Below, one piece after another: positions 8,468 to 16,953 of a stretch of DNA of 64,000 bases. This stretch comes from DASUBV01 sp035763085 (GTDB lineage: Bacteria; Actinomycetota; Actinomycetes; Streptosporangiales; Streptosporangiaceae), in contig DASUBV010000150.1 in NCBI GenBank assembly GCA_035763085.1, positions 62,001 to 126,000 on the forward strand, given 5' to 3'. A program made the translations under genes and the position numbers. The notes under the pieces were generated by a model. That model was not told the origin of the DNA. It was given only the letters and a program-made list of their open reading frames with translations, and ran no database searches. The first letter of the stretch is position 1. Each line of letters begins with the position of its first letter.

Positions 8468-9340
8468 ATGCCCGAGGGGGATACCGTCTGGCGCGCTGCG
8501 CGGCAGTTGCACGGCGCGCTAGCCGGGCAGGTGCTGACTCGCAGCGACTTCCGCGTTCCCCGGTATGCCACTACCGACCTGGCCGGGCGCGTCGTGCACG
8601 AGGCGGTGCCGCGCGGCAAGCACCTGCTGATCCGGGTGGACGGCGGCGTCACCGTGCACACCCACCTGAAGATGGACGGCATCTGGCGGATCCGCCCGGC
8701 CAGCGGCTCGGCGTACTCGCCGCGCGATCACCGGATCCGGCTGATCCTGGCCAACCAGCGCTGGCAGGCGGTCGGCTACCGGCTGGGCATCGTCGAGGTG
8801 CTGGCGACCAGGTCCGAGCATCGCGTGGTCGGGCACCTCGGCCCGGACCTGCTCGGCCCCGACTGGGACGCCGGCGAGGCCGTCCGCCGGCTGGCGGCCG
8901 ACCCGGCGCGCACCGCTGCGGAGGCGCTGCTGGACCAGCGCAACCTGGCCGGCATCGGCAATGTGTACAAGTCCGAGATCCTGTTCCTGCGCGGCATCCA
9001 CCCGTGGCGGCCCATCGGCGAGGTGGGTGACCTGCCGGGGCTGGTCGAGCTGGCGCGCCGGATGCTGGAGGAGAACAAGAACCGGATCGACCGGGTGCTC
9101 ACCGGCAGCGACGCCCGCGGCGAGAAGACCTGGGTGTACGGCCGGCGCCGGGAGCCGTGCCGTCGCTGCGGCACGCCCGTCCGGGTGGGCGATCTCGGCC
9201 CGGTCACCGAGGAGCGCGTGACCTACTGGTGCCCGCACTGCCAGCCGGAGGCCCCGGCCCGGCCGCAGGCCCCGGCCCGGCCGCCGTCCGGGCGCGCCCC
9301 GCAGGCCCGGCCCGCTCCGCCGGCAGCAAGCCCGTCCTGA
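8468..9340 (+). CDS. nei: Fpg/Nei family DNA glycosylase (endonuclease VIII type)
   Basis: Removes oxidised bases and cuts the abasic site in base-excision repair. After the initiator Met, the protein begins PEGDTVWRAA: Pro-2 is the catalytic amine and Glu-3 the acid, and the 'EGDT' form marks the Nei (not Fpg/MutM) branch. A helix-two-turn-helix (LLDQRNLAGIGNVYKSEILF, about 156-178) and a C-terminal zinc finger with two CxxC pairs (CRRC and CPHC) follow. The last 35 residues are a Pro/Ala/Arg-rich tail. ATG 8468 follows a run of six G; the four-codon-longer start at 8456 would displace the catalytic proline and is rejected. Confidence 0.92.
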   Translation: MPEGDTVWRAARQLHGALAGQVLTRSDFRVPRYATTDLAGRVVHEAVPRGKHLLIRVDGGVTVHTHLKMDGIWRIRPASGSAYSPRDHRIRLILANQRWQAVGYRLGIVEVLATRSEHRVVGHLGPDLLGPDWDAGEAVRRLAADPARTAAEALLDQRNLAGIGNVYKSEILFLRGIHPWRPIGEVGDLPGLVELARRMLEENKNRIDRVLTGSDARGEKTWVYGRRREPCRRCGTPVRVGDLGPVTEERVTYWCPHCQPEAPARPQAPARPPSGRAPQARPAPPAASPS

Positions 9341-9570
9341 GATGCCCCTGACGCGGGCTCGGCAGCGGCCCACGGCCGGCCTCATCGGTGCGCGGAGGTC
9401 ACCATCGAAGACCCGCGCTCGCCGCTGGCGGCTCGGCCCGGTACCCGCTGCTGAGCGGCTGGGACGGCTGCGCCCGGCTGCCGGCCCGGCTACCGCGCGC
9501 GAGGTCCGGGTGCCCGGCCCGGACGCCGTCCTCCCGGCATCGGCGGCCTGGTGACCGCCCTGCCATGCAC

Positions 9571-9576
9571 TAGATT
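9571..9576 (+). promoter_or_regulatory. -10 element of a probable leaderless promoter for the ABC ATPase
   Basis: TAGATT lies six bases upstream of the GTG start, so transcription would begin at or next to the start codon. There is no purine-rich ribosome site in the gap. A weak -35 (TGGTGA or GTGACC) lies 14-16 nt upstream. Confidence 0.5.
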
Positions 9577-9582
9577 CGGCGC

Positions 9583-10395
9583 GTGGACAGCGCCCCCTCC
9601 GACACCCGCCCGCCCGTCCTGGCCGCGCGGGATGTGGACCTGGTCCGCAACGACCGGACCCTGCTCAGCGGCATCACCGTCACCGTGCGGGCCGGCGAGC
9701 AGTGGGCGCTGCTGGGGCCTAACGGCGCGGGCAAGAGCACGCTGCTGCGGATCCTGGCCAGCTACGCGCACCCGACCCGCGGGCAGGTCGACATCCTGGG
9801 GCGGCGCCTCGGCCGGGTCAATGTCTTCGAGCTGCGGCCGCAGATCGGCTACGTCACCCCGCACCACCCGCTGACCTCGGCGCGCACCGTCACCGAGGTC
9901 ATCCTCACCGGTGCCACCGGCACCATCGAGATCGCCGCCCGCTGGGCGCCCAGCCCGGACGAGCTCGCCCGCGCGGACCAGCTCGCCCGGCTGCTGGGCC
10001 TGAAGCGGGTGGCGGACCAGCGCTGGCCGGTGCTGTCCCAGGGCGAGCGCGGCCGGACGCTGATCGCCCGCGCGCTGATGGCCCGGCCGCGGATCCTGCT
10101 GCTGGACGAGCCGGCCGCCGGCCTGGACATCGGCGGCCGGGAGCAGCTCCTGGAGAGCCTGGCCAGCCTGCGCGACAGCCAGCCGGACCTGGCCACGGTG
10201 CTGGTCACCCACCACCTGGAAGAGCTGCCGCCGAGCATCAGCCACGCGCTGCTGCTGCGCGACGGCCGCGCCCTGGCCGCCGGGCCGGCCGCCGGGGTGC
10301 TCACCACCGAGCTGGTCAGCACCTGTTTCGATTACCCCGTGGCCATCGCCCGGAACGCCGGGCGCTGGGCCTCCGTCGCCCGCGCGGCCACCTGA
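9583..10395 (+). CDS. ABC transporter ATP-binding protein, no partner subunits nearby
   Basis: A 270-residue ABC ATPase with Walker A GPNGAGKST, a Q-loop region (RPQIGYVTPHHP), the atypical signature LSQGERGRTLIARAL, Walker B ILLLDEPAAGLD and the switch His in VTHHLEELPP. No permease or binding protein lies beside it. The sequence resembles stand-alone YlmA/ModF-like ATPases. What it transports, if anything, is unknown. GTG 9583 sits six bases after a TAGATT -10 element with no Shine-Dalgarno, so the message is probably leaderless. Confidence 0.85.
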   Translation: MDSAPSDTRPPVLAARDVDLVRNDRTLLSGITVTVRAGEQWALLGPNGAGKSTLLRILASYAHPTRGQVDILGRRLGRVNVFELRPQIGYVTPHHPLTSARTVTEVILTGATGTIEIAARWAPSPDELARADQLARLLGLKRVADQRWPVLSQGERGRTLIARALMARPRILLLDEPAAGLDIGGREQLLESLASLRDSQPDLATVLVTHHLEELPPSISHALLLRDGRALAAGPAAGVLTTELVSTCFDYPVAIARNAGRWASVARAAT

Positions 10396-10440
10396 GCATC
10401 GCCCCCGGCGCAGCGCCAGGCCGCCGCGCGAGCCCGTGCT

Positions 10441-10453
10441 TCTTGCTGTTATC
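10441..10453 (+). repeat. Recurrent motif copy A (TCTTGCTGTTATC)
   Basis: Exact 11-base core TTGCTGTTATC in the ABC ATPase/sigma factor gap, 46 nt after the ATPase stop. Copies lie also at 16269, 19235, 29351, 32497 and 48268, all in the same orientation. Confidence 0.6.
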
Positions 10454-10565
10454 GCGAGTGGCGGGAGTGAAGGCGGGGGGCTGGGGATGAGGTGAGCGCT
10501 GGCTCCTTTGAGCGGACTCAGCAACAGGCGGCTCCCGGCGTGTTAGTCATATGCCGAGGATCTGG

Positions 10566-11150
10566 ATGGACGATCGCGCCGCACCGCACCGGGCGACATC
10601 AGTAACGCCTGCGGGCGGACTGCCGCAAGCTGGCCAGTCGCCCCCGGAGCAGGGCCCGGCGGCGGTTGATGCCATCGTCCAGGACCTGTACCGGGCGCAT
10701 GCGCTCGCGCTGGTCCGGCTCGCGCACATGCTGGTCCGGGACCGCGAGAGCGCCGAGGACATCGTCCAGGACGCCTTCGTGCGGCTGTACCGCGCGCTGC
10801 CCCGGCTGCACGACCACGACCAGGTGCTGCCTTACCTGCGCACCATCGTCATCAACGGCTGCCGCTCGGCGCTGCGCGGTCAGCGCCGGGCCGCGCAGCT
10901 CCGGGTCGAGCATGACCCGCCCGGATCGTCGGCGGAGGCCGCGGTGCTGCTCAGCGAGGACCGCCGGGTCGTGTTCGACGCCGTTGCCCGGCTGCCGCGC
11001 CGGTCCCGCGAGGTGCTGGTGCTGCGCTACTACCTGGAACTGTCCGACACCGAGATCGCCGCCGCCCTCGGGGTGAGCCGCGGCACCGTGTCGTCGACCG
11101 CGTCGCGCGCGGTGGCCGCGCTCGGGCGCGCGCTGAAGGAGGAACTGTGA
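10566..11150 (+). CDS. ECF (sigma-70 family) RNA polymerase sigma factor
   Basis: A 194-residue sigma factor with region 2 (IVQDLYRAHALALVRLAHML, then ESAEDIVQDAFVRLYRALP) and region 4 (LPRRSREVLVLRYYLELSDT, then the helix-turn-helix IAAALGVSRGTVSSTASRAV). It looks like the SigE-like group of actinobacterial ECF factors. I chose ATG 10566 because GAGG sits six bases before it; ATG 10551 upstream has no ribosome site. A low-complexity stretch (APHRATSVTPAGGLPQAG) precedes region 2. It overlaps the next gene by 4 nt (GTGA), so the two are translationally coupled; that partner is the likely regulator. Confidence 0.9.
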   Translation: MDDRAAPHRATSVTPAGGLPQAGQSPPEQGPAAVDAIVQDLYRAHALALVRLAHMLVRDRESAEDIVQDAFVRLYRALPRLHDHDQVLPYLRTIVINGCRSALRGQRRAAQLRVEHDPPGSSAEAAVLLSEDRRVVFDAVARLPRRSREVLVLRYYLELSDTEIAAALGVSRGTVSSTASRAVAALGRALKEEL

Positions 11151-12334
11151 CGAGCACAGAGGACCGGCTGCGTGACGCGTTCCGCGCCGATGCCGAGACG
11201 ATCCAGCCCGGCTCTATCCGCCCCGCGCCAGCCCGGCCTGAGGCCGGCCGTCTTCGGATCGGCCGACTTCGGACCAGGCGGCTTCGGGCCGCACGGCCAG
11301 CGGGGCAGCCGGGCAGCAGGGTGTGCTCCCGGACCGTCGTGGCCGCGATCGCGGCGGCAGCAGCAGTCACTGCGATCGCCGTAGCCGCAACCGTGGCCGG
11401 CAACTCCGGCGGCCCGCAGCCCGGCGCGCTGAGTGCCCTCCGGGCACCCGCACCCCCCGCGCCGCGCTACCTCGTCGGCCTGTCCCATGCCGGCCTGACC
11501 GTCTATAACGCGGCGACCGGGCGGCGCCTAGGCACCATCGCGCCGCCGTCCCGCAAGATGCACTACATCTCCGTCGCGGCCGCTGCCCCCGGTCACTTTG
11601 TGGTCGCGGCTGTACCCACGTCGGTGACCTGCTCGGTCACCCGGCTGTACCGGCTCACGCTGACCAGGCAGGGCGGGCTGGGCCGGCTGGCTCCGCTGCC
11701 CGGCGGGCGGATCGGCGGAATGCTGATGTCTCCCAGCCTCGCGCTGGCGGCCAGTTCCGGCGGCCGGGTCATCGCGTACGCGGCCAGCCACTGCGGCAAC
11801 AGCCAGGGCTGGGTCGGGGTCATCCGGCCGGGCACCGGGCAGACACGGCGCTGGCCGCTTCGGTCGGGCGGCGTGTTCGACCTGACCCTCACGCCCGACG
11901 GCCGGACGCTGTACTTCAACTACTCCGGGAACTACGGCGGCGACGGCACCATCCGGGCGCTGCCCGCGGGCGCACCCGCCGGCCCGGTCCCCAGCCGGGC
12001 CAGGATTGCGCTGCCGGCTAGCAGCGGCGTGGACGCCGGCGACGGCATCGCCCTTGCTGATCACGGCCGGATCCTGCTGGCCTGCCGGGAAGTCCAGAGC
12101 ACTGATGTCCTGCTCGCCTACAGCGCCTCGACCGGCCACGAGCTAGCCGTCCTGCATACCTGGCGGAACATCGACGAGGGCTCCTGCACCCTCAGCATGG
12201 CATCCTCGGGCGGCTACCTGCTGATCCCCTCCATCGGCACGCACCCCTGGCGGATCCGGCTGAGCACCGGCCGGGCCCGGCAACTGCCGAAGATCGGCGC
12301 GGCCGACGACCCGGTCTTCCCGGTCGCCTGGTGA
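11147..12334 (+). CDS. Membrane-anchored propeller-like protein, putative partner/anti-sigma of the ECF factor
   Basis: A 395-residue protein with a short cytoplasmic N-terminus (about 1-62), one membrane span (about 63-85, VVAAIAAAAAVTAIAVAATV) and a long extracytoplasmic part. That part has repeated beta-strand motifs such as GLTVYNAATGRRLGTI, FDLTLTPDGRTLYFNY and VLLAYSASTGHELAVL, typical of beta-propeller/WD40-like or YncE-like proteins. The cytoplasmic part begins EDRLRDAF and has a tandem (R/G)RLR repeat. It lacks the HxxxCxxC of zinc anti-sigma factors. Coupling to the sigma gene by a GTGA overlap suggests signal sensing and sigma control; this is inference. Confidence 0.65.
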   Translation: MTSTEDRLRDAFRADAETIQPGSIRPAPARPEAGRLRIGRLRTRRLRAARPAGQPGSRVCSRTVVAAIAAAAAVTAIAVAATVAGNSGGPQPGALSALRAPAPPAPRYLVGLSHAGLTVYNAATGRRLGTIAPPSRKMHYISVAAAAPGHFVVAAVPTSVTCSVTRLYRLTLTRQGGLGRLAPLPGGRIGGMLMSPSLALAASSGGRVIAYAASHCGNSQGWVGVIRPGTGQTRRWPLRSGGVFDLTLTPDGRTLYFNYSGNYGGDGTIRALPAGAPAGPVPSRARIALPASSGVDAGDGIALADHGRILLACREVQSTDVLLAYSASTGHELAVLHTWRNIDEGSCTLSMASSGGYLLIPSIGTHPWRIRLSTGRARQLPKIGAADDPVFPVAW

Positions 12335-12346
12335 AGCGAGCCCGCC

Positions 12347-13624
12347 CTAGCGCTGTACCTCCACCGCGCCCACCGTGCGCTTGCCGCGGCGCAGGATCAG
12401 GAACCGGCCGTGCAGCAGGTCCTCGCCCGACGGCACCGCATCCTCCTGCGTCACCTTCACGTTGTTCAGGTACGCGCCGCCCTCGGTGATGGCCCGCCGG
12501 GCCGCCGACTTGCTCGCCACGATCCCGGTACCGGCCAGCAGGTCGGTGACCGGCGGCAGCTCGCCCGGCGGCGTGGTGACCGTCGTGTGCGGCACCTCCG
12601 CGACCGCCGCGGCCAGCGTCCCCTCGTCCAGCTCGCGCAGCTCGCCCTGGCCGAACAGCGCCCGGCTGGCCGCCTGGACCCGGGCCAGCTCCGCGCCGCC
12701 GTGCACCAGCGTGGTCAGGTCCTCGGCCAGCACGCGCTGGCCGCGCCGGGCGGCGGGCCGCTCGGCGAGCTCCTGCTCCAGCCCGGTGATCTCCTCCCGG
12801 TCCCGGAAGGTGAACACCTTCAGCAGGCCGGGAACCTCGGCGTCGGACCGGTTCAGCCAGAACTGGTAGAAGGCGTACGGGCTCATCAGCTCCGGGCTGA
12901 GCCAGATCGCGCCGCCCTCGGTCTTGCCGTATTTCGTCCCGTCCGGCTTGGTGATCAGCGGGGTCGCCAGCGCGTGCACCGTGTCCCCGGTGACCCGCCG
13001 GATCAGGTCCACCCCGGACACCAGGTTGCCCCACTGGTCGCTGCCGCCCAGCTGCAGCGTGCAGGCGTGCCGCCGGTGCAGTTCCAGGAAGTCGTTGGCC
13101 TGCAGGATCTGGTAGCTGAACTCGGTGTAGGTGATGCCGCCGGCCTCCAGCCGGGCCCGGACCACCTCGCGGGACAGCATCTGGTTGACCGGGAAGTGCT
13201 TGCCGACGTCGCGCAGGAAGTCCAGCGCCGTCAGCTCGGCGGTCCAGTCCAGGTTGCTGACCATCAGCGCGCTGGCCGGCCCCGGCGAGAAGTCCAGGAA
13301 CTGGCTGACCTCGCCGCGGATCCGCTCCACCCAGCCCGCGACCACCTCGCGCGGGTTCAGCACCCGCTCGGCCGACTTCCCGCTCGGGTCGCCGATGAGC
13401 CCGGTCGCGCCGCCCACCAGGCCGATCGGCCGGTGCCCGGCCAGCTGGAACCGCCGCATGGTGAGCAGCAGGACCAGGTTGCCGATGTGCAGGCCCGGCG
13501 CGGTGGGGTCGAAGCCCCCGTACAGGGTGACCTGGCCGGCGTCCAGCGCCTTGCGCAGGTCATCCAGGTCGGTGCTGACGGCGATCAGGCCGCGCCAGGT
13601 CAGGTCATCGATGATGTCGGTCAC
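12347..13624 (-). CDS. tyrS: Tyrosyl-tRNA synthetase
   Basis: A class I aminoacyl-tRNA synthetase of 425 residues charging tRNA-Tyr. It has LYGGFDPTAPGLHIGN (HIGH-like motif), the KMSKS-equivalent KYGKTEGG and a C-terminal S4-like RNA-binding domain from about residue 355. Start is GTG 13624 with only a weak ribosome site. It converges with the sigma-partner gene, whose stop is 12 nt away, and no hairpin terminator is visible there. It lies downstream of mpg by 102 nt. Confidence 0.95.
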   Translation of the reverse strand: MTDIIDDLTWRGLIAVSTDLDDLRKALDAGQVTLYGGFDPTAPGLHIGNLVLLLTMRRFQLAGHRPIGLVGGATGLIGDPSGKSAERVLNPREVVAGWVERIRGEVSQFLDFSPGPASALMVSNLDWTAELTALDFLRDVGKHFPVNQMLSREVVRARLEAGGITYTEFSYQILQANDFLELHRRHACTLQLGGSDQWGNLVSGVDLIRRVTGDTVHALATPLITKPDGTKYGKTEGGAIWLSPELMSPYAFYQFWLNRSDAEVPGLLKVFTFRDREEITGLEQELAERPAARRGQRVLAEDLTTLVHGGAELARVQAASRALFGQGELRELDEGTLAAAVAEVPHTTVTTPPGELPPVTDLLAGTGIVASKSAARRAITEGGAYLNNVKVTQEDAVPSGEDLLHGRFLILRRGKRTVGAVEVQR

Positions 13625-13726
13625 CTGTGCATGGTGCCATCACCGGCGCCGCAACCGGTAACCAGCGCACCGGGCCTGACACTGAGCCATGCACCCGGGC
13701 CGGCGGCCCGGCCGGCCCGGCCGCGG

Positions 13727-14584
13727 CTATCGCGCCCGGCGCCGCGGGACAGACCGGCGATATACCGAAACGGTCGGTTCCCGGGTCAGCCAGAAGCGCC
13801 ACGGCACCTCGGCCGCCTGGCTGACTCCCACGCGCGGCCCGGTGCTGATCTCGCTCGCCGCCGCCGGCGCCCACCCCGGCGGCGCGCCGATGCCCAGCGG
13901 TGTCCCGGTCCCGCACACGTCGGCGCCGTCCAGCGACCGGTCAACGCCCAGCGCCTGGCACAGCCGGGCCGGGCCGCGCGCCAGGTCCCGCTCGGCTAGC
14001 ACCCGGCGCGCCCGGCCCGGGCTGGCCGCCCTGGCCGGCAGCACCTCCCGGCCCGGCTCCGCGGCCTCCGCGCCCTCCACGGACCCAGCGCCCTCCACGG
14101 GCGCGGCGCCGTCAGCGCCTCCGGTGGCTCCCGCGACCCCGGCACTCTCCGGGGCCCCGGTGTCCCCAGCCGGCGCCGCGCGCCGGGCTCGCGGCTGGCG
14201 GCGCCCGGCGGCCAGGTCCGTGCCTGTCACCACCCGCCCAGCGCGCAGCAGCACGGCCGAGGCCTGCCCGGCCTGCTCGCAGACCAGGTTCATGCAGAAG
14301 TGCATGCCGTAGGTGAAGTAGACATACGCATGGCCCGGCGGCCCGAACATCACCGCGTTGCGCGCCGACTTGCCCCGGTAGGCGTGCGAGGCCGGGTCGG
14401 CCAGCCCGGCGTAGGCCTCGACCTCGGTCAGCACGGCCGCGACCAGCCCCGCCGGGCTGTCGTGCCACAGCACGAGGCCCAGCAGTTCCGGCGCGACCTC
14501 CAGGCCCGGCCGGTCGAAGAACCCGCGGTCCAGGATCCGGCCCGGCCACAGCTGATCCGCTCGCGGCGCCTGCGGCTCTGTCAC
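13727..14584 (-). CDS. mpg: DNA-3-methyladenine glycosylase (AAG/Mpg family)
   Basis: Excises alkylated purines in base-excision repair. The 285-residue protein has the family motifs LLGLVLWHDSPAG, TEVEAYAGLADPASHAYRGK (catalytic Glu in TEVEAY), MFGPPGHAYVYFTYGMHFCM and CMNLVCE. The normal domain is about 200 residues; here a 65-70-residue Ala/Gly/Glu-rich insertion (about 123-191) separates the first and last parts. The C-terminus resumes with ARGPARLCQALGVDRSLDG. It lies between argH and tyrS, a common actinobacterial neighbourhood (argH-mpg-tyrS). Confidence 0.9.
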   Translation of the reverse strand: MTEPQAPRADQLWPGRILDRGFFDRPGLEVAPELLGLVLWHDSPAGLVAAVLTEVEAYAGLADPASHAYRGKSARNAVMFGPPGHAYVYFTYGMHFCMNLVCEQAGQASAVLLRAGRVVTGTDLAAGRRQPRARRAAPAGDTGAPESAGVAGATGGADGAAPVEGAGSVEGAEAAEPGREVLPARAASPGRARRVLAERDLARGPARLCQALGVDRSLDGADVCGTGTPLGIGAPPGWAPAAASEISTGPRVGVSQAAEVPWRFWLTREPTVSVYRRSVPRRRAR

Positions 14585-14651
14585 CGGCGCCTCAGCCCGC
14601 CCGGCGAGCCGCGACGCGCGGGCGATGCCGCGCGGGCCGGGTCACGGCGCC

Positions 14652-16190
14652 TCACTGCGCCGCCCAGGCGGCCTGCTGGTCAATGCTGGCCCGCACCCGC
14701 TCCAGCTGCTCGGCCACCCGGGCCGGTGCCGTGCCGCCGTGCATGCTGCGCGCGGCTAGCGCGCCCTCGACGGTGAGCACCTCGCGCACGTCCGGGGTGA
14801 GCAGCGGCGAGATCCTGGCCAGGTCGGCATCGCTGACGTCGGCCAGCTCGCAGTCGTGGACCTGGCACCACACCACCAGGTGCCCGACCACCTCGTGCGC
14901 CTGCCGGAACGGTGACCCGCGACGGACGAGGAGCTCAGCCAGGTCGGTGGCCAGCGCATGCCCGGCCGCCGCCGTCGCCGCCAGGCGCTCGGTGTGAAAT
15001 CTCAGGGTGCTGATCAGCCCGGCCATCGCCGGCAGGACGGTCAGCAGGGTGTCCACCGCATCGAAGACGGGTTCCTTGTCCTCCTGCAGATCCCGGTCGT
15101 AGGTCAGCGGCAGGCCCTTGAGCATCGTCAGCATGCCGGTCAGGCCGCCGATGAGCCGCCCGGCCTTGCCGCGGGCCAGCTCGGCGACGTCGGGGTTCTT
15201 TTTCTGCGGCATGATCGAGGACCCGGTGGCGTAGGCGTCGTCGATCTCGACCCAGCCGAACTCGTGCGTCGACCACAGCACGACCTCCTCGCCCAGCCGG
15301 GACAGGTGCACGCCCAGCAGCGCGGCGATGAAGCAGAACTCGGCCGCGAAGTCCCGGTCGCTGACCGCGTCCATGGAGTTGTCGGCGGCGGAGTCGAAGC
15401 CCAGCTCGGCGGCCACCGCCTCGGGGTCCAGCGGGAGCGATGACCCGGCCAGCGCGCCGGAGCCGAGCGGGCTGACGGCGGCGCGCTTGTCCCAGTCCCG
15501 CAGCCGGCTGACGTCGCGGGCGAAGGCCTGGACGTGCGCCAGCAGCTGGTGGGCCAGCAGGACGGGCTGGGCGTGCTGCAGGTGGGTCATGCCGGGCGCC
15601 GGGGTAGCCAGGTGCCGCTCGGCCTGGCCGGCCAGCGCGCTCTCCAGCTCGGTCAGCCGCGCGGTGATCAGCCGGACCTGATCGCGCAGGTACAGGCGCA
15701 GGTCGGTGGCGATCTGGTCGTTGCGGCTGCGCCCGGCGCGCAGCTTGCCGCCCAGCGAGCCCAGGCGCTCCAGCAGGCCGCGCTCGAGCGCGGTGTGCAC
15801 GTCCTCATCGCCGGCGTCGGGCCGGAAGCTGCCGTCCCGGCAGGCGCGCTGCAGGTCCTCCAGCGCGCCGGTCATCCGGCTCAGCTCGCGGTCATCGAGC
15901 AGCCCTGCGCGGTGCAGCACTCGCGCGTGCGCGGCCGAGGCGAGCAGGTCATACGGCGCCAGGCGCCAGTCGAACTGGACGCTGACCGACAGCCGGGCCA
16001 GCGCCTCGGCCGGCCCGGACTCGAACCGGCCGCCCCACAGCCGCAGCCCCGGCCGCTCCCCCGGCCCGTGTTCCGGCCCGGCGGCCGCGGGGCCGGCTGA
16101 TCCGGGACCAGCTGACCCGGGGTCGGCGGAACCCGGCCCGGCGGCTGCGTGCCCGTCGGCCGGCCCTGCGCTGTCCTGCTCTTCTGTCAC
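14652..16190 (-). CDS. argH: Argininosuccinate lyase
   Basis: Last step of arginine synthesis: splits argininosuccinate to arginine and fumarate. The fumarase/aspartase superfamily signature GSSIMPQKKNPD is intact, and the core begins LWGGRFESGPAEALARLSVS. Total length is 512 residues against about 470 for the family. The extra 48 N-terminal residues are a repetitive Gly/Pro/Ser/Ala stretch (units like GSAGPGSADP). Start is GTG 16190. In many actinobacteria argG separates argR and argH; here there are only 151 nt without a gene. Confidence 0.95.
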   Translation of the reverse strand: MTEEQDSAGPADGHAAAGPGSADPGSAGPGSAGPAAAGPEHGPGERPGLRLWGGRFESGPAEALARLSVSVQFDWRLAPYDLLASAAHARVLHRAGLLDDRELSRMTGALEDLQRACRDGSFRPDAGDEDVHTALERGLLERLGSLGGKLRAGRSRNDQIATDLRLYLRDQVRLITARLTELESALAGQAERHLATPAPGMTHLQHAQPVLLAHQLLAHVQAFARDVSRLRDWDKRAAVSPLGSGALAGSSLPLDPEAVAAELGFDSAADNSMDAVSDRDFAAEFCFIAALLGVHLSRLGEEVVLWSTHEFGWVEIDDAYATGSSIMPQKKNPDVAELARGKAGRLIGGLTGMLTMLKGLPLTYDRDLQEDKEPVFDAVDTLLTVLPAMAGLISTLRFHTERLAATAAAGHALATDLAELLVRRGSPFRQAHEVVGHLVVWCQVHDCELADVSDADLARISPLLTPDVREVLTVEGALAARSMHGGTAPARVAEQLERVRASIDQQAAWAAQ

Positions 16191-16268
16191 GCCGAGTTCT
16201 CCTGCCTGCGCTACGTTCTGACGCGCTGCGTTCTCCTGCGTGCGCCGCCCGGCCGCCTGAGGCCCCGC

Positions 16269-16284
16269 CTCTTGCTTTATCAGC
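16269..16284 (+). repeat. Recurrent motif copy B (CTCTTGCTTTATCAGC)
   Basis: Matches copy C except for one missing G. Lies in the argR-argH gap, where argG is found in many relatives. Confidence 0.55.
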
Positions 16285-16341
16285 GACCTGCGTCCCCGTG
16301 CCGCTGCCCCGTGCCGCCCGCGATCTTAGCGGGCAGGCAGA

Positions 16342-16953
16342 TCACCGGGCTGGCCGCCGGCCCTCGGCCAGGTCCAGCAGCGCCCGGGCCAGCGCGGCGC
16401 CGCCGCCGGGGTCACGGGAGATGACCAGCACGGTGTCGTCGCCCCCGACGGTACCCAGCACCGACGGCCAGCCGGCATGGTCCAGCGCCGAGGCGAGCAG
16501 CTGCGCCGCGCCCGCGGGGGTGCGCAGCACGATGAGGTTGCCGCTGGCCTCGGCGGTGACCAGCAGCTCGCCGGCCACCCGGGCGAGCCGCGCGGCCGGG
16601 TCCTGCACCAGGCCGCCCAGGCCGGGCTCGCCGGTCAGCGCGTAGACCAGGCCGCCGTCCGGGCCGCGCAGCCGCACCGCGCCGAGCTCGACCAGGTCGC
16701 GGGACAGGGTGGCCTGGGTGACATGCACGCCGAGCTGCGCCAGCCGGTCGGCCAGGTCCTCCTGGGACCGGACCGGCGTGCCGGGCGCGGCCAGGATCCC
16801 GGTGATCTGGGCGTGCCGGGCGGCCTTGGTCACCGGGCTGGCCGTGCCGCCCTGGCCCTGGCGCTGGCCCGGGTCCCGGCCCTGCTCGCCGGCCCGGCCC
16901 TGCTCCTGGTCCTGGCCCGAGGCACGCGGCGGGCCGCCGCGCCGGGCGGTCAC
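16342..16953 (-). CDS. argR: Arginine repressor ArgR
   Basis: Arginine-responsive DNA-binding protein that represses the arg genes. The winged-helix domain carries TQATLSRDL (SR pair about residues 84-85); the C-terminal oligomerisation/arginine-binding domain ends in GTVGGDDTVLVI (167-178). GTG 16953 is supported by a GTGA overlap with the argF stop. Relative to other ArgR proteins there are about 40 extra N-terminal residues rich in Gln, Gly and Arg; a shorter protein starting near VTKAARHAQITGIL would be normal-sized. Its likely target is the palindrome ahead of argC. Confidence 0.93.
   Translation of the reverse strand: MTARRGGPPRASGQDQEQGRAGEQGRDPGQRQGQGGTASPVTKAARHAQITGILAAPGTPVRSQEDLADRLAQLGVHVTQATLSRDLVELGAVRLRGPDGGLVYALTGEPGLGGLVQDPAARLARVAGELLVTAEASGNLIVLRTPAGAAQLLASALDHAGWPSVLGTVGGDDTVLVISRDPGGGAALARALLDLAEGRRPAR

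Noticed and set aside
8243..8512. Minus-strand frame opposite the SCP2 and nei genes
   Set aside because: Arg/Pro/Ala-rich shadow of the coding strand.
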